From Diploscapter coronatus (taxonomy: Eukaryota; Nematoda; Chromadorea; Rhabditida; Rhabditidae), in assembly GCA_964036155.1 (NCBI GenBank), contig OZ038422.1, positions 72,005,201 to 72,069,200 on the forward strand: DNA of 64,000 nt, given 5' to 3'. The notes beneath the pieces were generated by a model, which was not told where the DNA came from, did not search any database, and worked only from the letters and a program-made list of their open reading frames with translations. Shown here in pieces: positions 44,509-56,909 of this stretch. Position numbers and translations under genes: made by a program. Position 1 is the stretch's first letter, and each line of letters begins with the position of its first letter.

Positions 44509-47500
44509 ATGCGATATTTTCTCATACAAATTTTCTTACTGTACTTCGAACTCGAGAATTCTGATGGAGCGGTTTTGCAGGTAGTTCCCAAATTCTACTG
44601 AATAACAGACCATTTAATTTTTCGTGATATTCTTAACTTGAAACGATGATATTGTATGAAAAATTCAAACCTTGAAGGCTTAAACTGAGAAACCTGAGTT
44701 TTATGTAAATATGACATTACAAAAAGTGCGGCAAAAAGGAGTTTTCCATTTTTATCTTATCAAGACTAAAGGTGTACTTCATCATTATTTACACCATTTC
44801 CAAATAGCCTTCTAAGCCTATGAAAAGATAAAATGGTCAGAAATAATTTTAAAATAATCTAGCTAAATTTTTAAATATTTGCGAAAACAAATAAAATCCA
44901 TCTGATAGAGAAAAAACATTCTAATTTAGATTCAATTATTCTCTTTCTAAAATCATGTTAATCATAAGATTTTTACGAATATTAAAAACTCAATGCGAAG
45001 TCGTTCTAATTTAGGCGGCTCCGTTGACAATGAAATTGGTAGCCACAATCGAAAACCCCTTAATTGAACCATCAGGAGAAAGTAAGTAACTATTACGTAT
45101 AATAATTGTTTAAGAATATGATTATAATTAGAGGGCGCAAGTGGAGTCAAATGTTTGAAGCGAACTTTATAAAGAGATTTTTCGTCATCTAGGTTCATCT
45201 CGCAAATAAATCAGTTTCAAGGAAAAGTTTGTCTAGCAAAATTGTGACCGACAGTAGGTGGACAATTTTGTTTTGTTAACATCTACTCAAAATTCCAATA
45301 ACCTACCAAAAATGAATATAAACTTGAAAATAAGAAATAAACGGCATTTTGGATCATTCTCATCAAATCCTCCAACAGTCAATTTGTGGTGGATTAAGGC
45401 CTTGCGGTCGTTTTTAGATCGGGCTTATGCATGAGGAGGTCCTGTCGAACCGATTTTGTGTTTTACCGCTGTAAAATGAAAATTTGGATATATTATTTCG
45501 ACATTTAAGCGAGGAAATTCATCCATTTTCATTCATTTCTACAATCATTTCAGTCCAACCTCGCTGCTCCATTTCTCTAATTAACGAGGAATAACGGAAA
45601 AATGATGATTTCCAACATTTCGAAGTCGTTTGAATGTATTCCAATTTTGGTCACGAATTCAATTAGCGGAAAAATGTTTGCAAAATTGGAAATTCGGAAC
45701 ACGTCTTCTCGACGTCACAACTTTCGATGGGATTATCCATTTTGAAAACGGTAAAAAGCACTGTAATTAACAAAAATCTAGCTATCATATGACCCAAATT
45801 TTATCCACCAACCTTCTCATTTCAAAATCCACTTGTGCTCTCTAATTATTATATTGAATCCGATTACTATGCTAGTTATATTTTAGTAATACTTTCTCCA
45901 AAAATTTCCGAGAGTAGTACGACGCAAGGATCAGTAACTTGTACGTTTTCTATAATTTTTTTAGGATGATAGTTGTTATATTAAACTTCGAGTTCGAATC
46001 AGCCGATTTGAGATTTTATATTTGATCAGGATCTTGGAGTGAAGCAGGAAATCTTGACCCAAGACAGTATTCTTTTCTAATAAAGGTCGAAGCGTTCAAT
46101 TAGGAAATAAAAACCCCGTTTTTCAATCAAATCGATACCCAGAAAATCCGTATGGTATCTTTTTCTTTCTCTACCTCTCTTCATGTAACATTTTAACAAA
46201 AATGATGAAAGTAGCTTTGTTGTGATAATCAAAATATTTCAGCATCGTTAGAGATCGCAACAATGGATTCAACGTTATTGACACTACAGACTGATTCTAT
46301 AACGATGTCAACTGATAGTGGTTATAATATTTAAATTTAGCGGCTTTTTCTAATATTTCAAATTTAGTAGCGATCGATCCACTTATTGGAATAGCGCTTC
46401 CAACCGACTCCCTCACTATATCAACTGATAGTGGTTATAATATTTAAATTTAGCGGCTTTTTCTAATATTTCAAATTTAGTAGCGATCGATCCACTTATT
46501 GGAATAGCGCTTCCAACTGATTCCCTCACTATATCGACTGATAGTGGTTATAATATTTAAATTTAGCGGCTTTTTCTAATATTTCAAATTTAGTAACGAT
46601 CGATCCACTTATTGGAATAGCGCTTCCAACCGACTCCCTCACTATATCGACTGATAGTGGTTATGATATTCAAACTTAGCGACTTTTTCTAATATTTCAA
46701 ATTTAGTAACGATCGATCCACTTATTGGAATAGCGCTTCCAACTGATTCCCTCACGACGACAACTTCAAGTGCTACTCAAGTAGAATTTAAAAAAAATTA
46801 TTTTAGAACAGATAATGAATTCAGATCTCTGTAACATCTACATCTACCATTTCAATATTGAGTACTACCGAGGTAGAATAGATTTTAAAGTCTTTGAGAG
46901 AAATAATAGATCTAGAGCTCCGGTACAACAACGCCAACGCCGAGTGCTACGGAAGTAAAAATAATTTCTGCTTTTATTGGAGAAAGTAATAAACATTTAG
47001 GGGTCAGGAACAACAGCCCAGACATTGTCAACGTTAAGCACTACAGCGGTAAAATAGTTTTAACTCATAATAATATACAACTCTGCTAAGTTTCAGGCGA
47101 CTTGGACATCTACACTAACTACAACTACGGGAGGTAGCACAGAAGTAGGCATCACTATATCACTATAGAAACTTTGAAAAAAAAACAAGATTTAGGGTTC
47201 TGGAACAACGACGGTAACTACTATAAGAAAAACGAATATGTAAACAACAGTTGTTTTCAGTCACCAACAACTGGAGTGACCCTTGATCCAAATTTGACCA
47301 CAAATCCCTCAACTGTAAGTAAATAAGGAATTTTATAGGACTTCATTTTATGTTCATTTTCAGACAACAGATACCACATCTCAAAGTTCAGTTTCATCCA
47401 CCACAAGTAAGATTTTCTCTGTATTTTTATTGATCTTGTGATCTTCTTTGATCAAATTTGCAAATTCGCATTCGTAATGAATGGAATGGTTTTTTTAGTT

Positions 47501-50500
47501 TTATGAATTATTCAAGCTTGAGAAGATGCATAATTATTGGGGTGGTTGCAATAGCTTTTAGCCTCATATTTCATTCAACACCGTTCAATTTTTCAATTCT
47601 CCCATTGTTATCTAGAACATTCGAATCCTTTTCTAGTTTCCAAGGGACACTAGTTCTAAATCGAGGAGAACCAAGAAACGAAAACTAGGAATAGGGTCCT
47701 TTCGAACGTATGTAACTTTGGATTAGAAAGACGTACCTTATCTTCGTTAACTAGCTGAGAGTAACTGAATAAAGGAAATCACTATCTAGAGTAACAACAT
47801 ATTTATCTAAATCAAAATTACCTCAGCATTTCTCCAGAATATTGATTCAGGTTGTTCTGGATGTGATACTGTCTCATTTGAAGATTACGATTGGGCTAAT
47901 GCAGGCTGCTCCTTCAACCCTCTACTATATGTACATGGCGCGCCACAAATCATCACTAATGATGCATCAGACTCCTGCACAAACGGCTTTTACTGTGATC
48001 CAAATCTCTACGACACAGGAATTTCTGTAGCTCGTAAATCTCCAACTGGAGAAATAAAATGCTTCGGAGCGAACACAACTGCCTTCAACAATTGCAACGC
48101 TATTTTCTCGTGTATTCCGACTACTGGATTCTACGAAAATTGTAATAATGGTGCATTTATTGCCACAATTTGCGCGAAATCGGATTCCCCAATTACGACT
48201 CCACCCCCAGGTGAGATATATCATTAATTTAGATATAATTGGCACTCAGTCATATTCACTAACGAAAACCCTTTGCATGCGATACTTTTACAGATTTCTG
48301 GGAATGTGGGCAAAGATCGTCTGACAAATGCTAGTTCCAAAATACCCTACTTCGATAATACCCTCTTGTTAGCTGGTATTTTTGACTCACTGCTTTTCAT
48401 GCGATATTAGATCAAATGAAAATTCAACCATGATATATCTCTCCTCTAGGAAAACAATCTAAACAAAGGGAGAATGATATGGCGCGCCATCTGAAACATT
48501 TCTCAGCAGTAATTAATTATATGCAGATATATTTTTCACCAATCTTTCGAAAGGATCATGATATTGTCGAAGATTAATCACTTGGATAAAATAAGTTTTG
48601 TGATATACCTTTTCTGATTTCTAAAAATCAATTAAAAAATCAGTGGAAAGAACAAAAGGAAGGAGAAATATATTGAACTTCAAAGATTTTCAGCAAAGAG
48701 CGTTGAGGAGAGCAAGAAAATCATCTTCGATAAAGTACCACTGGAAGAGCAAGCGAAGGTTTAAATATCGATTGCTTTCATTTTTACGATACTTTTCAGA
48801 TCGTGGAAGAATTCAAGACCGATCCAACAATGGTCAAGGACTACATTCCTTTCTTGATTGGAGGCTATGATGAAGATGTAAGGAAGAACCTCAGCTACAC
48901 GACCAGTGAAACGTTTCTCGGAGCGATGTATGAAGAAAAATCACTCGATTTGGAGTGAGTCTTCCATTTTATCATTTTCAAAAACAGGTCTCACCTCCTG
49001 AACTCTTTTCAGAAGAGACTTTACCGAAATATACGACAAGAGTTTGGGGACTTGTTATTCCTTTAATAACATGAATGGTTCGAGCTTGTACAATATTCGA
49101 CAGCCAGGAACGAACGGCGGTAGCTAATTTGGAAATATTTCAAATTTTTCTAGAACTTTGAATTCAGGCTTGTCAGTAATGCTGCGAGTCTATCCCCAGG
49201 AATATCTCTCCTGGACTGTTCCGAGTGGATTCATGGTGTTCGTTCACGACCGAGATGAAGCTGTGGTTTCTGATTCACCAAGAACAAACTCTCGCAGTGG
49301 TTCTGCAACGAATTTGATCATTTCAAAAGTATGACTGATAATGTTTCTCTAATACCGCAAAAATATTTAGTCATCATTCACACGACTGGGAGGAAACTAC
49401 GGAATTTGTGTGAACGAAATTTCGGAAGTCAATGCTTACTATTTCCCTGGAAAGTACACTACTGATGTGAGTTAGATAAAACGTTTAGCTGTTTCTTGAT
49501 GATGACTTTCAGGGCTGTCTGCGAAGCTGCTATCAAGATGCGTCAAAAGACGAATGCGGCTGCTACGACCCACGATATCCGTCACCTGAAGGGGCTGCCA
49601 CCTGCACATTGGAACAGAGTAAGCAAGCTATTTGTAGGAAACGATTTATCCAGTAGAAAATCAGAAGAGAAGTTGACATACCTGAGAAAGAAAATTACCT
49701 GCGAATACTTTTGCCCCCTTATATTTGAAGTGACTATTTTTTCGCAAAAGTGATTACTTTTATCGTAAACTCACACTTTCTCTCTTTTACCTTAGTTCTC
49801 CTTTTTACCGATATGGGGCAAAAATACTTGCAGCCAACAAACTTCTAGATTAACTATTTTCACGAACTGTATGTTGTATGCAGTTTCAAAGTTTTCCATA
49901 GAAAATGCGTGAAATTCCTTCTAGGACAATGTTTATACAAGATGATGATCGAAAGGGGAGATGCATCTCAATGGACCGAATGTCACTGTCCTTTGCCATG
50001 CACTAACACTGATTACTCGATATCGTGGTCAGAAGCCATCCTCAATAAGGTAATAAGAGTTTCGAACTTACTTTACTCGTCACCACTTAATCACTGTTAC
50101 AGCTTGTATTTGCCATCAGATCTTTTTTCTTTTTTTAATTTTCTTCGTTGCTCACACTCTCTAACCTGAAATCTAGTGACAAGTACAAGCTTTGGCGACG
50201 ACAAAGCGGCAACAATATTTGATGTCAAATCTTGGAATGAAGAATCGGAATTTCAAAAATTCAGGTGCCAGTTGAATGCTCGTTCGAGGGGACAACTCGG
50301 TCGCCGGAATCACCTTTCGATCCAACTGTTGCACCACCAACAACCACATCTACGACTACAACTACGACTACGACGACTACCACGCCAAGTTTGACGATTC
50401 GAATTTTAAGATTTTTGAGGAAAAAAGTATAATTTAGCAACAACTACAACAGACGAAGAGAATCCAGAAGGTGGTGAAGGTCCGAGACCATTTCCACACG

Positions 50501-51175
50501 GAGGAGGAATTGGTGGTCCAATTTCGAGGTAAATCTAAAGCTGATCTTCATGGCTATCTGAATTTCTGGATTTGACGCAATGACAGAATGGCGTGAGGCT
50601 AAATAATGTAACGGTTCTTTTTTAGATTTGACTAGCGCTAAAATGACATTACAGTATAGCCACTGATTAAAATTGTATATGATACGGAAATACTTCTTTC
50701 CACGTTTTATCATTTCTAATTACGCCATTCTATCATTACGTCATTTTTAAACTGCTGATTTTCAAGATTGCTTCTCTTCAGCATTTTGCCGACACGGCCT
50801 TCATCACTTACGACTCCTTATATTTATAAAAGGCCTACCCGCAGTCCAACTCCCGAACTGCCTGTCACGGTACCTGTAGCAGTTCAAGCTTCGAAATGCA
50901 CAGACGACGATGTCTACTACTATGAACAAGCTAACTACGTTAAAATCACGATCTCCGTTCGAATAGACAACAATTTCGTGTTTTCTGAGAAGCCGAAGAT
51001 GAGTGTAAGTGCATATATTTTGTGGAAGACTCATTTATCTACTCTTTAGATATCGAATTTATTTTCCTACTCCGGAGGTGTAATGGGTGTGATCGCAGGA
51101 ATGTCGATGATTAGTTTCGTAGAATTTGCTGTTTTGATCTTCAAATTGATCATTATTGCATCGAGAAAAGTTTAA
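44509..51175 (+). CDS. DEG/ENaC-like protein copy 1: signal, Thr/Ser stalk, 10-Cys module, ASC ectodomain, TM2
   Basis: All predicted exons join in phase to about 837 residues. Exon 1 (44509-44580) is a signal peptide, MRYFLIQIFLLYFELENSDG. Exon 2 is 45015-45081. From 46243 to 47406 small exons encode a Thr/Ser-rich stalk, including a tandem exon array. Exon 47851-48210 is a 10-Cys module. Exons 48694 to 51175 encode the amiloride-sensitive-channel ectodomain: LGTCYSFN, GLSVMLRVYPQEYL, GFMVFVHDRDE, YGICVNEISEV, GCLRSCYQDA, CGCYDPRYP, CHCPLPCTNTDYS. A poly-Thr linker and Cys-less region follow, then the pre-TM2/TM2 block NLFSYSGGVMGVIAGMSMIS with G-x-S selectivity-filter residues, ending IIASRKV. 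No first transmembrane helix is found. The closest known idea is the C. elegans EGAS group (EGF plus ASC domains). Alternatively two genes are merged, though phase and duplication argue against it. Confidence 0.72.
46318..46780 (+). repeat. tandem exon-intron array, 113-bp unit
   Basis: Four units at 113-bp spacing. Each holds a 50-nt intron (GTGGTTATAATATTTAAATT... to TTTCAAATTTAG) and a 63-nt exon starting in phase 1 and ending in phase 1, so each unit adds exactly 21 codons. Exons: 46368-46430, 46481-46543, 46594-46656 and the last, 46707-46780, which is extended. The repeat peptide is IAIDPLIGIALPTDSLTIST plus D. The first three introns look identical; the fourth has a few changes. Part of DEG/ENaC-like copy 1. 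Confidence 0.9.
47851..48210 (+). other. 10-cysteine module exon within DEG/ENaC-like copy 1
   Basis: A single 360-nt exon, phase 1 at both ends, encodes CSGC...C, SCTNGFYC, IKC, NNCNAIFSC, ENC and IC. Cys count and the C-x5-C and C-x9-C spacings equal those of the minus-strand exon at 30080-30429. Copy 2 has no equivalent between its exons at 53624 and 54189. It would sit between the Thr/Ser stalk and the ASC ectodomain. Confidence 0.75.
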
Positions 51176-52086
51176 AGATGGTTATTTCTGTTTTATAAAA
51201 TCGGTTTTTTACTATTCTGCTTAAATCAAATCAACATTTTGATTCATTACGGGATATTTATTACAATGTATGTAGAATCGCATGAAAGTTGTAATCTTGA
51301 GATCGTACGTTTTTTTTTATCGAAATCTAACTTCTGATCATGAAATTTGTAACATTAAATAGAATATTTTGTGAATTCAATGTTTTTTTTTCTATTTCAT
51401 ACTGATATTTTTCTTTTGATCAAATAAAGTATAAATTGAATGAAATTACGGGAAAAAGCACGTGAACGATAATTTGCAAGGTGAGATGAGGTTAAGTTAT
51501 TGAAACATAGTGATAGAAAGTTTTCTGTCTACATTTCAAGTTATTATTCCTTACAATGTGAGATTTTGTATTCAAAATTCTGAACGTTATCTTACAACTT
51601 ATCAATTTCCTTAACCAAGTTCCATATTTGTCATGTTTGTTCTCTTTTATGTTTTGTCGCAGACAACGCTACTTGTACTAGATTAAATATTCAATTCAAA
51701 ATGCGTTCCATTTCGTTATTTGAATGGATGCGCATGTATGTATATTTCGGAACATTTGCAAATAGCATCTAGAAAAATAAAAGAATAGTTTTAATGACAA
51801 AGCTTGGCTTATCGTCTTCAGGATCCATCCAAACATCTGCGTGGAAAAATTAGATCCAACAAATTCTGGCCATTTTTGAAAAAAGATGTTTCATCACATA
51901 CGAAGTGAAATTCAGTTTGTCGTAAACTTCTCTTGCAAACGAAACTCTGGTTGCGCATTTCCAATGAGCACCTTCTAGCGCGTGCAAAGAACTTCGCTGG
52001 CCTATTCACTCTCATAAAAAATCGTCTTCTTTGAGCGATTGAGCGTGAAAGATTAGTCGTCGTTGATGATGCACTCGACTCACGAC
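51176..52086. other. spacer between the two DEG/ENaC-like copies
   Basis: About 0.9 kb, AT-rich, with an AATAAA near 51423 that could serve the first copy. The end, about 51930-52086, is the duplicated promoter or leader region also seen upstream of copy 1. No other gene. Confidence 0.55.
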
Positions 52087-55000
52087 ATGCGATATTTCGT
52101 CATTCAAATTTTCCTACTGTACTTCGAACTCGAAAATGCAGATGGAATGGCAATGACGGTAATTTGGGGAATTATTGAAAACCAAGTTATTTTCGAATTC
52201 TATTGCAGTAAAACTAAAAGAATATCCTATAAGCAACGAAATTAATTAAGAAATTTCATGCCAACTTTATGAAAATAATTTCAGCAAAACCCAATTGAGA
52301 TGGAAACAGTTGGTACAGATTATGGGACGCTCGGAACGATCCAAACTGAATCTACTTATGCAACGCGTAAGCGACAACTATTGAAACACGCCATGTTAAA
52401 TCATTCTAAAAATATTCTCGATTAGCTTTTAGTGAGCTACGTGCCTGTAACAGACGCGACGTTTCAAACGATCGCTACAGAGACGACTGTAGGTCCGACG
52501 AGCACGCGTAGGTTCTCAAGGGATTTTTAGAGCTGATTATGACAAAATAAAAAAGCTAATTAATTATCTAAAAATGCCATTTTATTCAATGAAACTCATC
52601 CAGATTGAAAACTTTCTTTGGTTGCACAGATAATCAAGACATTGATTGATCAAAGACAAAATAATCGTCACATTTTCAGTGACGTATGTAACCGACATGA
52701 GCTTTCAAACAATTCAAACAGAATCAACTGAAGCTACTGGTGAGTTAATTTTATTTCTGATTGGTGATGTTTGGTCGGCGATAAAGTTAACGAAATTTAT
52801 GGAGAAAAAATTTGAAGGAATATCAACATTCCTCCAAAGCAAATTTCAATCAGAAATATCTTTCTTTCAGCAATATACAGTACAACGGAACTGACGGCAA
52901 TGACACTCCAAACCGAACCATCTACGATGGCGACCTTGAGTTCAACTGATGTAAAATGAGTTCATTATCCTTTAAAAATGGAATACGACTTTAGCTATCA
53001 TGGACGACGGCGTCGACTGCAACTTTAATTGGAAACACTAAGGTTAAACAAATTCGAAAACAATTCTGACAGAAATTTATAATTTAGGGCTCTGGAACTC
53101 TTGCTACCACAACTACAACTTTGGTATGAAAACAAAATTTGAAGAATAACCCAAGACATAAAAATTATTTCAGTCACCAGCAACCGACTTGACTCTTGAT
53201 CCTACAACGGTAAGCGATAGACATTGCTAGTCATAAATTAGAAAAGTTACTGTAAAACCTCTAATTGAAGCCAATGGGTTTCCTATTTTCAGAGATTCAC
53301 TTTTTGGAAAAAGTTAAAAATTTCAAATCATCATAATTTTTCATTTGATGATTGCAGAAATTTAGAATCAAAAGTAAATATCCTCTAACCATTTTAAAAA
53401 TGCATAGAAGCATTTTACAAGATGATCAGAGGTGGGTATTGGGCAGTTCTTGCATTTTGGGGAAGTGGGCTTCTATTGGAAGGGGAGCTTCAATCAGAGG
53501 TTTTACGGTATATACATTTTTCAGGCCACCGAAACAGCAGATCCGAAGATCACTGAATCTACAGCGCAAACGATAGGAACGGGAGAAGTTCTAGTCACGA
53601 AAAAGCCAGTTTCCACAACCACAAGTAAGATTTTATTGTTAATATGAATAATTTGTTATGAGTATTGTTAAACAATCTCGATCAACATAAATATATTCAT
53701 AAAGGATCGAATTTTCCCTATTATCGTTAATTGTTAACTTAACAAAATCACGCACAATTTAATGTGGTTCAATTCTTTCTAGCTTCATATTTGATTCAGC
53801 ACTGCTTAGTTTTTCAATTCTCCCATTGTTGACTATAATGTTCGAACCTTCTTTTAGTCTCCAAGGGATACTGTAGTTTTAAATCGAGAGAATCGAAGCG
53901 TTGAGAAAAACTCGGAGCAAAGTCCTTTCGAACGTAGGATATACATTTTTGCACACACCATTCAGGCCTGATGAATAGTTTTCATCGCCTATTCGTGCAC
54001 TATTTAACAGTAGATTGAATTATTTATGAGGTCTCTTTTGTAACGATGCTTGCCACCCTGAATGCTAACAAATATGCCATGTGCAAAGAGCTTTTTCTGC
54101 AACTTCAAGATGTGAAACGTAATTGGACCAGGAAAAAGTCCAAAGGAAGAAATCGAGAGAAAGATCTTCGAAAGTTCACGAATTTCAGCGATGAGCGTCG
54201 AAGAAAGCAAGGAGATCATCTTCGACAAGGTGCCGCCGAAAGAGCAAGAGAAAGTAGAGGACTTTTTGAATAATCCTGGAATTAATCACTATTTTTAAGA
54301 TAGTGAAAGAATTCACGGTCGATCCAACGATGGTCAAGGACTACATTCCTTTCTTGATTGGAGGCTATGATGAAGATGTAAGGAAGAACCTCAGCTACAC
54401 GACCAGTGAAACATTTCTCGGAGCGATGTATGAAGAAAAATCACTCGATTTGGAGTGAGTCTTCCATTTGATCACTTTCAAAAACAGGTTTCACCTTCTG
54501 AATTCTTTTCAGAAGAGACTTTACCGAAATATACGACAAGAGTTTGGGAACTTGTTATTCCTTTAATAACATGAACGGTTCGAGCTTGTACAATATTCGA
54601 CAGCCAGGAACGAACGGCGGTAGCTAATTTGGAAATATTTCAAATTTTTCTAGAACTTTGAATTCAGGCTTGTCAGTAATGCTGCGAGTCTATCCCCAGG
54701 AATATCTCTCCTGGACTGTTCCGAGTGGATTCATGGTGTTCGTTCACGACCGAGATGAAGCTGTGGTTTCTGATTCACCAAGAACAAACTCTCGCAGTGG
54801 TTCTGCAACGAATTTGATCATTTCAAAAGTATGACTGATAATGTTTCTCTAATACCGCAAAAATATTTAGTCATCATTCACACGATTGGGAGGAAACTAC
54901 GGAATGTGTGCGAGCGAAATTTCGGAAGTCAAATCTTATTACTTCCCAGGAAAGTATACGACAGATGTGAGAGAATTTTATTATCTTAATTATTCAAACA

Positions 55001-56118
55001 GGATTTTTCAGGGCTGTCTTCGAAGTTGTTACCAAGACGCATCCTACAACGAATGCGGTTGTTATGATCCACGATATCCGTCGCCTGAAGGCGCCACTAC
55101 ATGTACGCTAGAGCAGAGTAAGTAATTTCAAACTTTATTTTCTTATCGCATAGCTTGGAGTCTTTAATCTTACCACTTAAAAAAGCAGCAACGACAGTAC
55201 AACATAATTTACTTTGCTTAAAGAACTGGCAAAGAATCTACTCGTCTTTCCTCCAAAAGTGGATTAAATTTATCCTATCTAGGACAATGCTTGTACGAGA
55301 TGATGGTCGGAAGGGGTGATCCTTCTCAATGGACTGATTGCTACTGTCCTTTACCTTGCTCAAATACCGATTACAAGGTGTCATGGTCGGAGACGATTCT
55401 CAATAAGGTTTTTGACAATTGAGTACAAAAAGTGATTTCTATTTTAGGTGCCAGTAGAATGTTCATACGAAGGCACAACTCGACCGTCTGGCTCACCCTT
55501 CGACCCAACTGTTGCACCAATAACTGATACACCAGCAACCATAACAGTACCAAGTTTGACAATTCACAATTTCAAGAAACGCAATTATATTTAGCAACAG
55601 CAGTCGGAAATCCTCTTAGCGGTGGAGGTCCAATTTCAAGGTCAGCCTGATAACATAATTTTCGAAAAAAAACTTCCTTTCAGCATTTTGTCAACATTGC
55701 TTCCATCACCTACAACTCCTTATCACGGGCCAACGTCAACACTAATGCCAACTCCCGAACTACCTGTTACGATACCTGTAGCAGTTCAAGCTTCGAAATG
55801 CACAGACGACGATGTCTACTACTATGAGCAGGCAAAACTTTGTAGAAAACTTTCCAGTCAATGAAATTTTAGACCGACTATGTCAAAATCACGATCTCCG
55901 TTCGAATAGACAACAATTTCGTGTTTTCTGAGAAGCCGAAGATGAGTGTAAGTGCATATATTTTGTGGAAGACTCATTTATCTACTCTTTAGATATCGAA
56001 TTTATTTTCCTACTCCGGAGGTGTAATGGGTGTGATCGCAGGAATGTCGGTGATTAGTTTCGTAGAATTTGGAGCTTTGATCGTCGAACTGGTTATCATT
56101 GCATCGAGAAAAATTTGA
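52087..56118 (+). CDS. DEG/ENaC-like protein copy 2: signal, Thr/Ser stalk, ASC ectodomain, TM2
   Basis: Twenty-one exons from 52087-52158 to 55993-56118 join in phase to about 634 residues. The signal peptide is MRYFVIQIFLLYFELENADG. The stalk exons encode repeats such as FQTIATETT, FQTIQTEST and TLQTEPST, then Thr-rich segments up to 53624. The next exon, 54189-54253, leads straight into the ASC ectodomain, so the 10-Cys module of copy 1 is missing. Ectodomain motifs: LGTCYSFN, VMLRVYPQEYL, VFVHDRDE, YGMCASEISEV, GCLRSCYQDA, CGCYDPRYP and CYCPLPCSNTDYK. The last exon gives the TM2 block with GMS and ends IASRKI. A 41-nt GC-AG intron (55832-55872) interrupts the sequence just after YYYEQ and is absent from copy 1. 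As in copy 1, no first membrane helix is seen. Function as a channel is therefore uncertain. Confidence 0.72.
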
Positions 56119-56909
56119 AAATTACTTTGCTTCATTGAATTTGTAGTTATACTTTTATCAGGTCCGAATTTTGATTCTATTATTGCTACGGGATATTTTT
56201 CATTATTTCATGGATTTATTTGGCGATTTTATTTTATTTGTGTATTGTAGCTTCAAGAATTTCCTTGCGTTTCATTTTTTGTAGATTATTCTGTAAAGAT
56301 AGATTTTTGTGATCATTAATTATTTTGTGAAAGCTGATATTTTCATAAAGTTTCTTTTAAAAAACGAAGAAAAGCGAAGTTTGAAGAACATTATTTTATT
56401 GAAAATCATCGTATTATTTCAAAAGAATTGCAATTTTCGTCGTTAACATAAGTTTTGATTAACACCTTTCTTATCTTGATGCTTAGGAATTAGATTTGCG
56501 CTCAATAGAGTTACTTGATTATACCATTTACTTGTTTTGATTGATGAATTGATTGGTGATGTTGACAGATTCTCATTAGTCGAAATCGGTAATGAAGATC
56601 CGCAAACGACTAACTTTTAAGGGCACCTTCATACTTTTTGATATCGTGTCAATGTCAAGCGATTTAAAATGCAAATTCGTGATCTTTTATGCCAAAATCA
56701 ACGGTCTCACTGCTATTTTTCAACAAATCTTATTATCTAGTTCAAAAAATCAAATTTGAAACTTCAGACAAAATTGAATACAAGTATGAAAGTATGCATT
56801 CTCATTTCCTGCCAACCTTGTTGCTCATTGCATCTCATCAGTTCATTTCTGTATTCGCCCTTCTCCCATTCCCCGTTCATAGATCCGCCAGTCTTCCTGT
56901 CTGTTTGCG
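56119..56909. other. intergenic, nothing recognised
   Basis: AT-rich spacer of about 0.8 kb between DEG/ENaC-like copy 2 and the small membrane protein, same strand. CT-rich over the last 150 bases. No repeat or RNA gene recognised. Confidence 0.5.

Noticed and set aside
44962..45198. 78-residue minus-strand open frame with hydrophobic segment
   Set aside because: It overlaps exon 2 (45015-45081) of DEG/ENaC-like copy 1, which has good splice sites and the exact phase needed. The minus frame has no partners.
50340..50388. (ACN)n run that might be a microsatellite
   Set aside because: It is in frame within an exon of the DEG/ENaC-like gene and encodes a Thr run, so treated as coding low-complexity rather than a separate repeat.
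54046..54188. Plus frame MLATLNANKYAMCKELF, vaguely like the post-TM1 motif of DEG/ENaC proteins
   Set aside because: No membrane helix precedes it, it has no counterpart in copy 1, and direct joining of 53624 to 54189 is already in phase.
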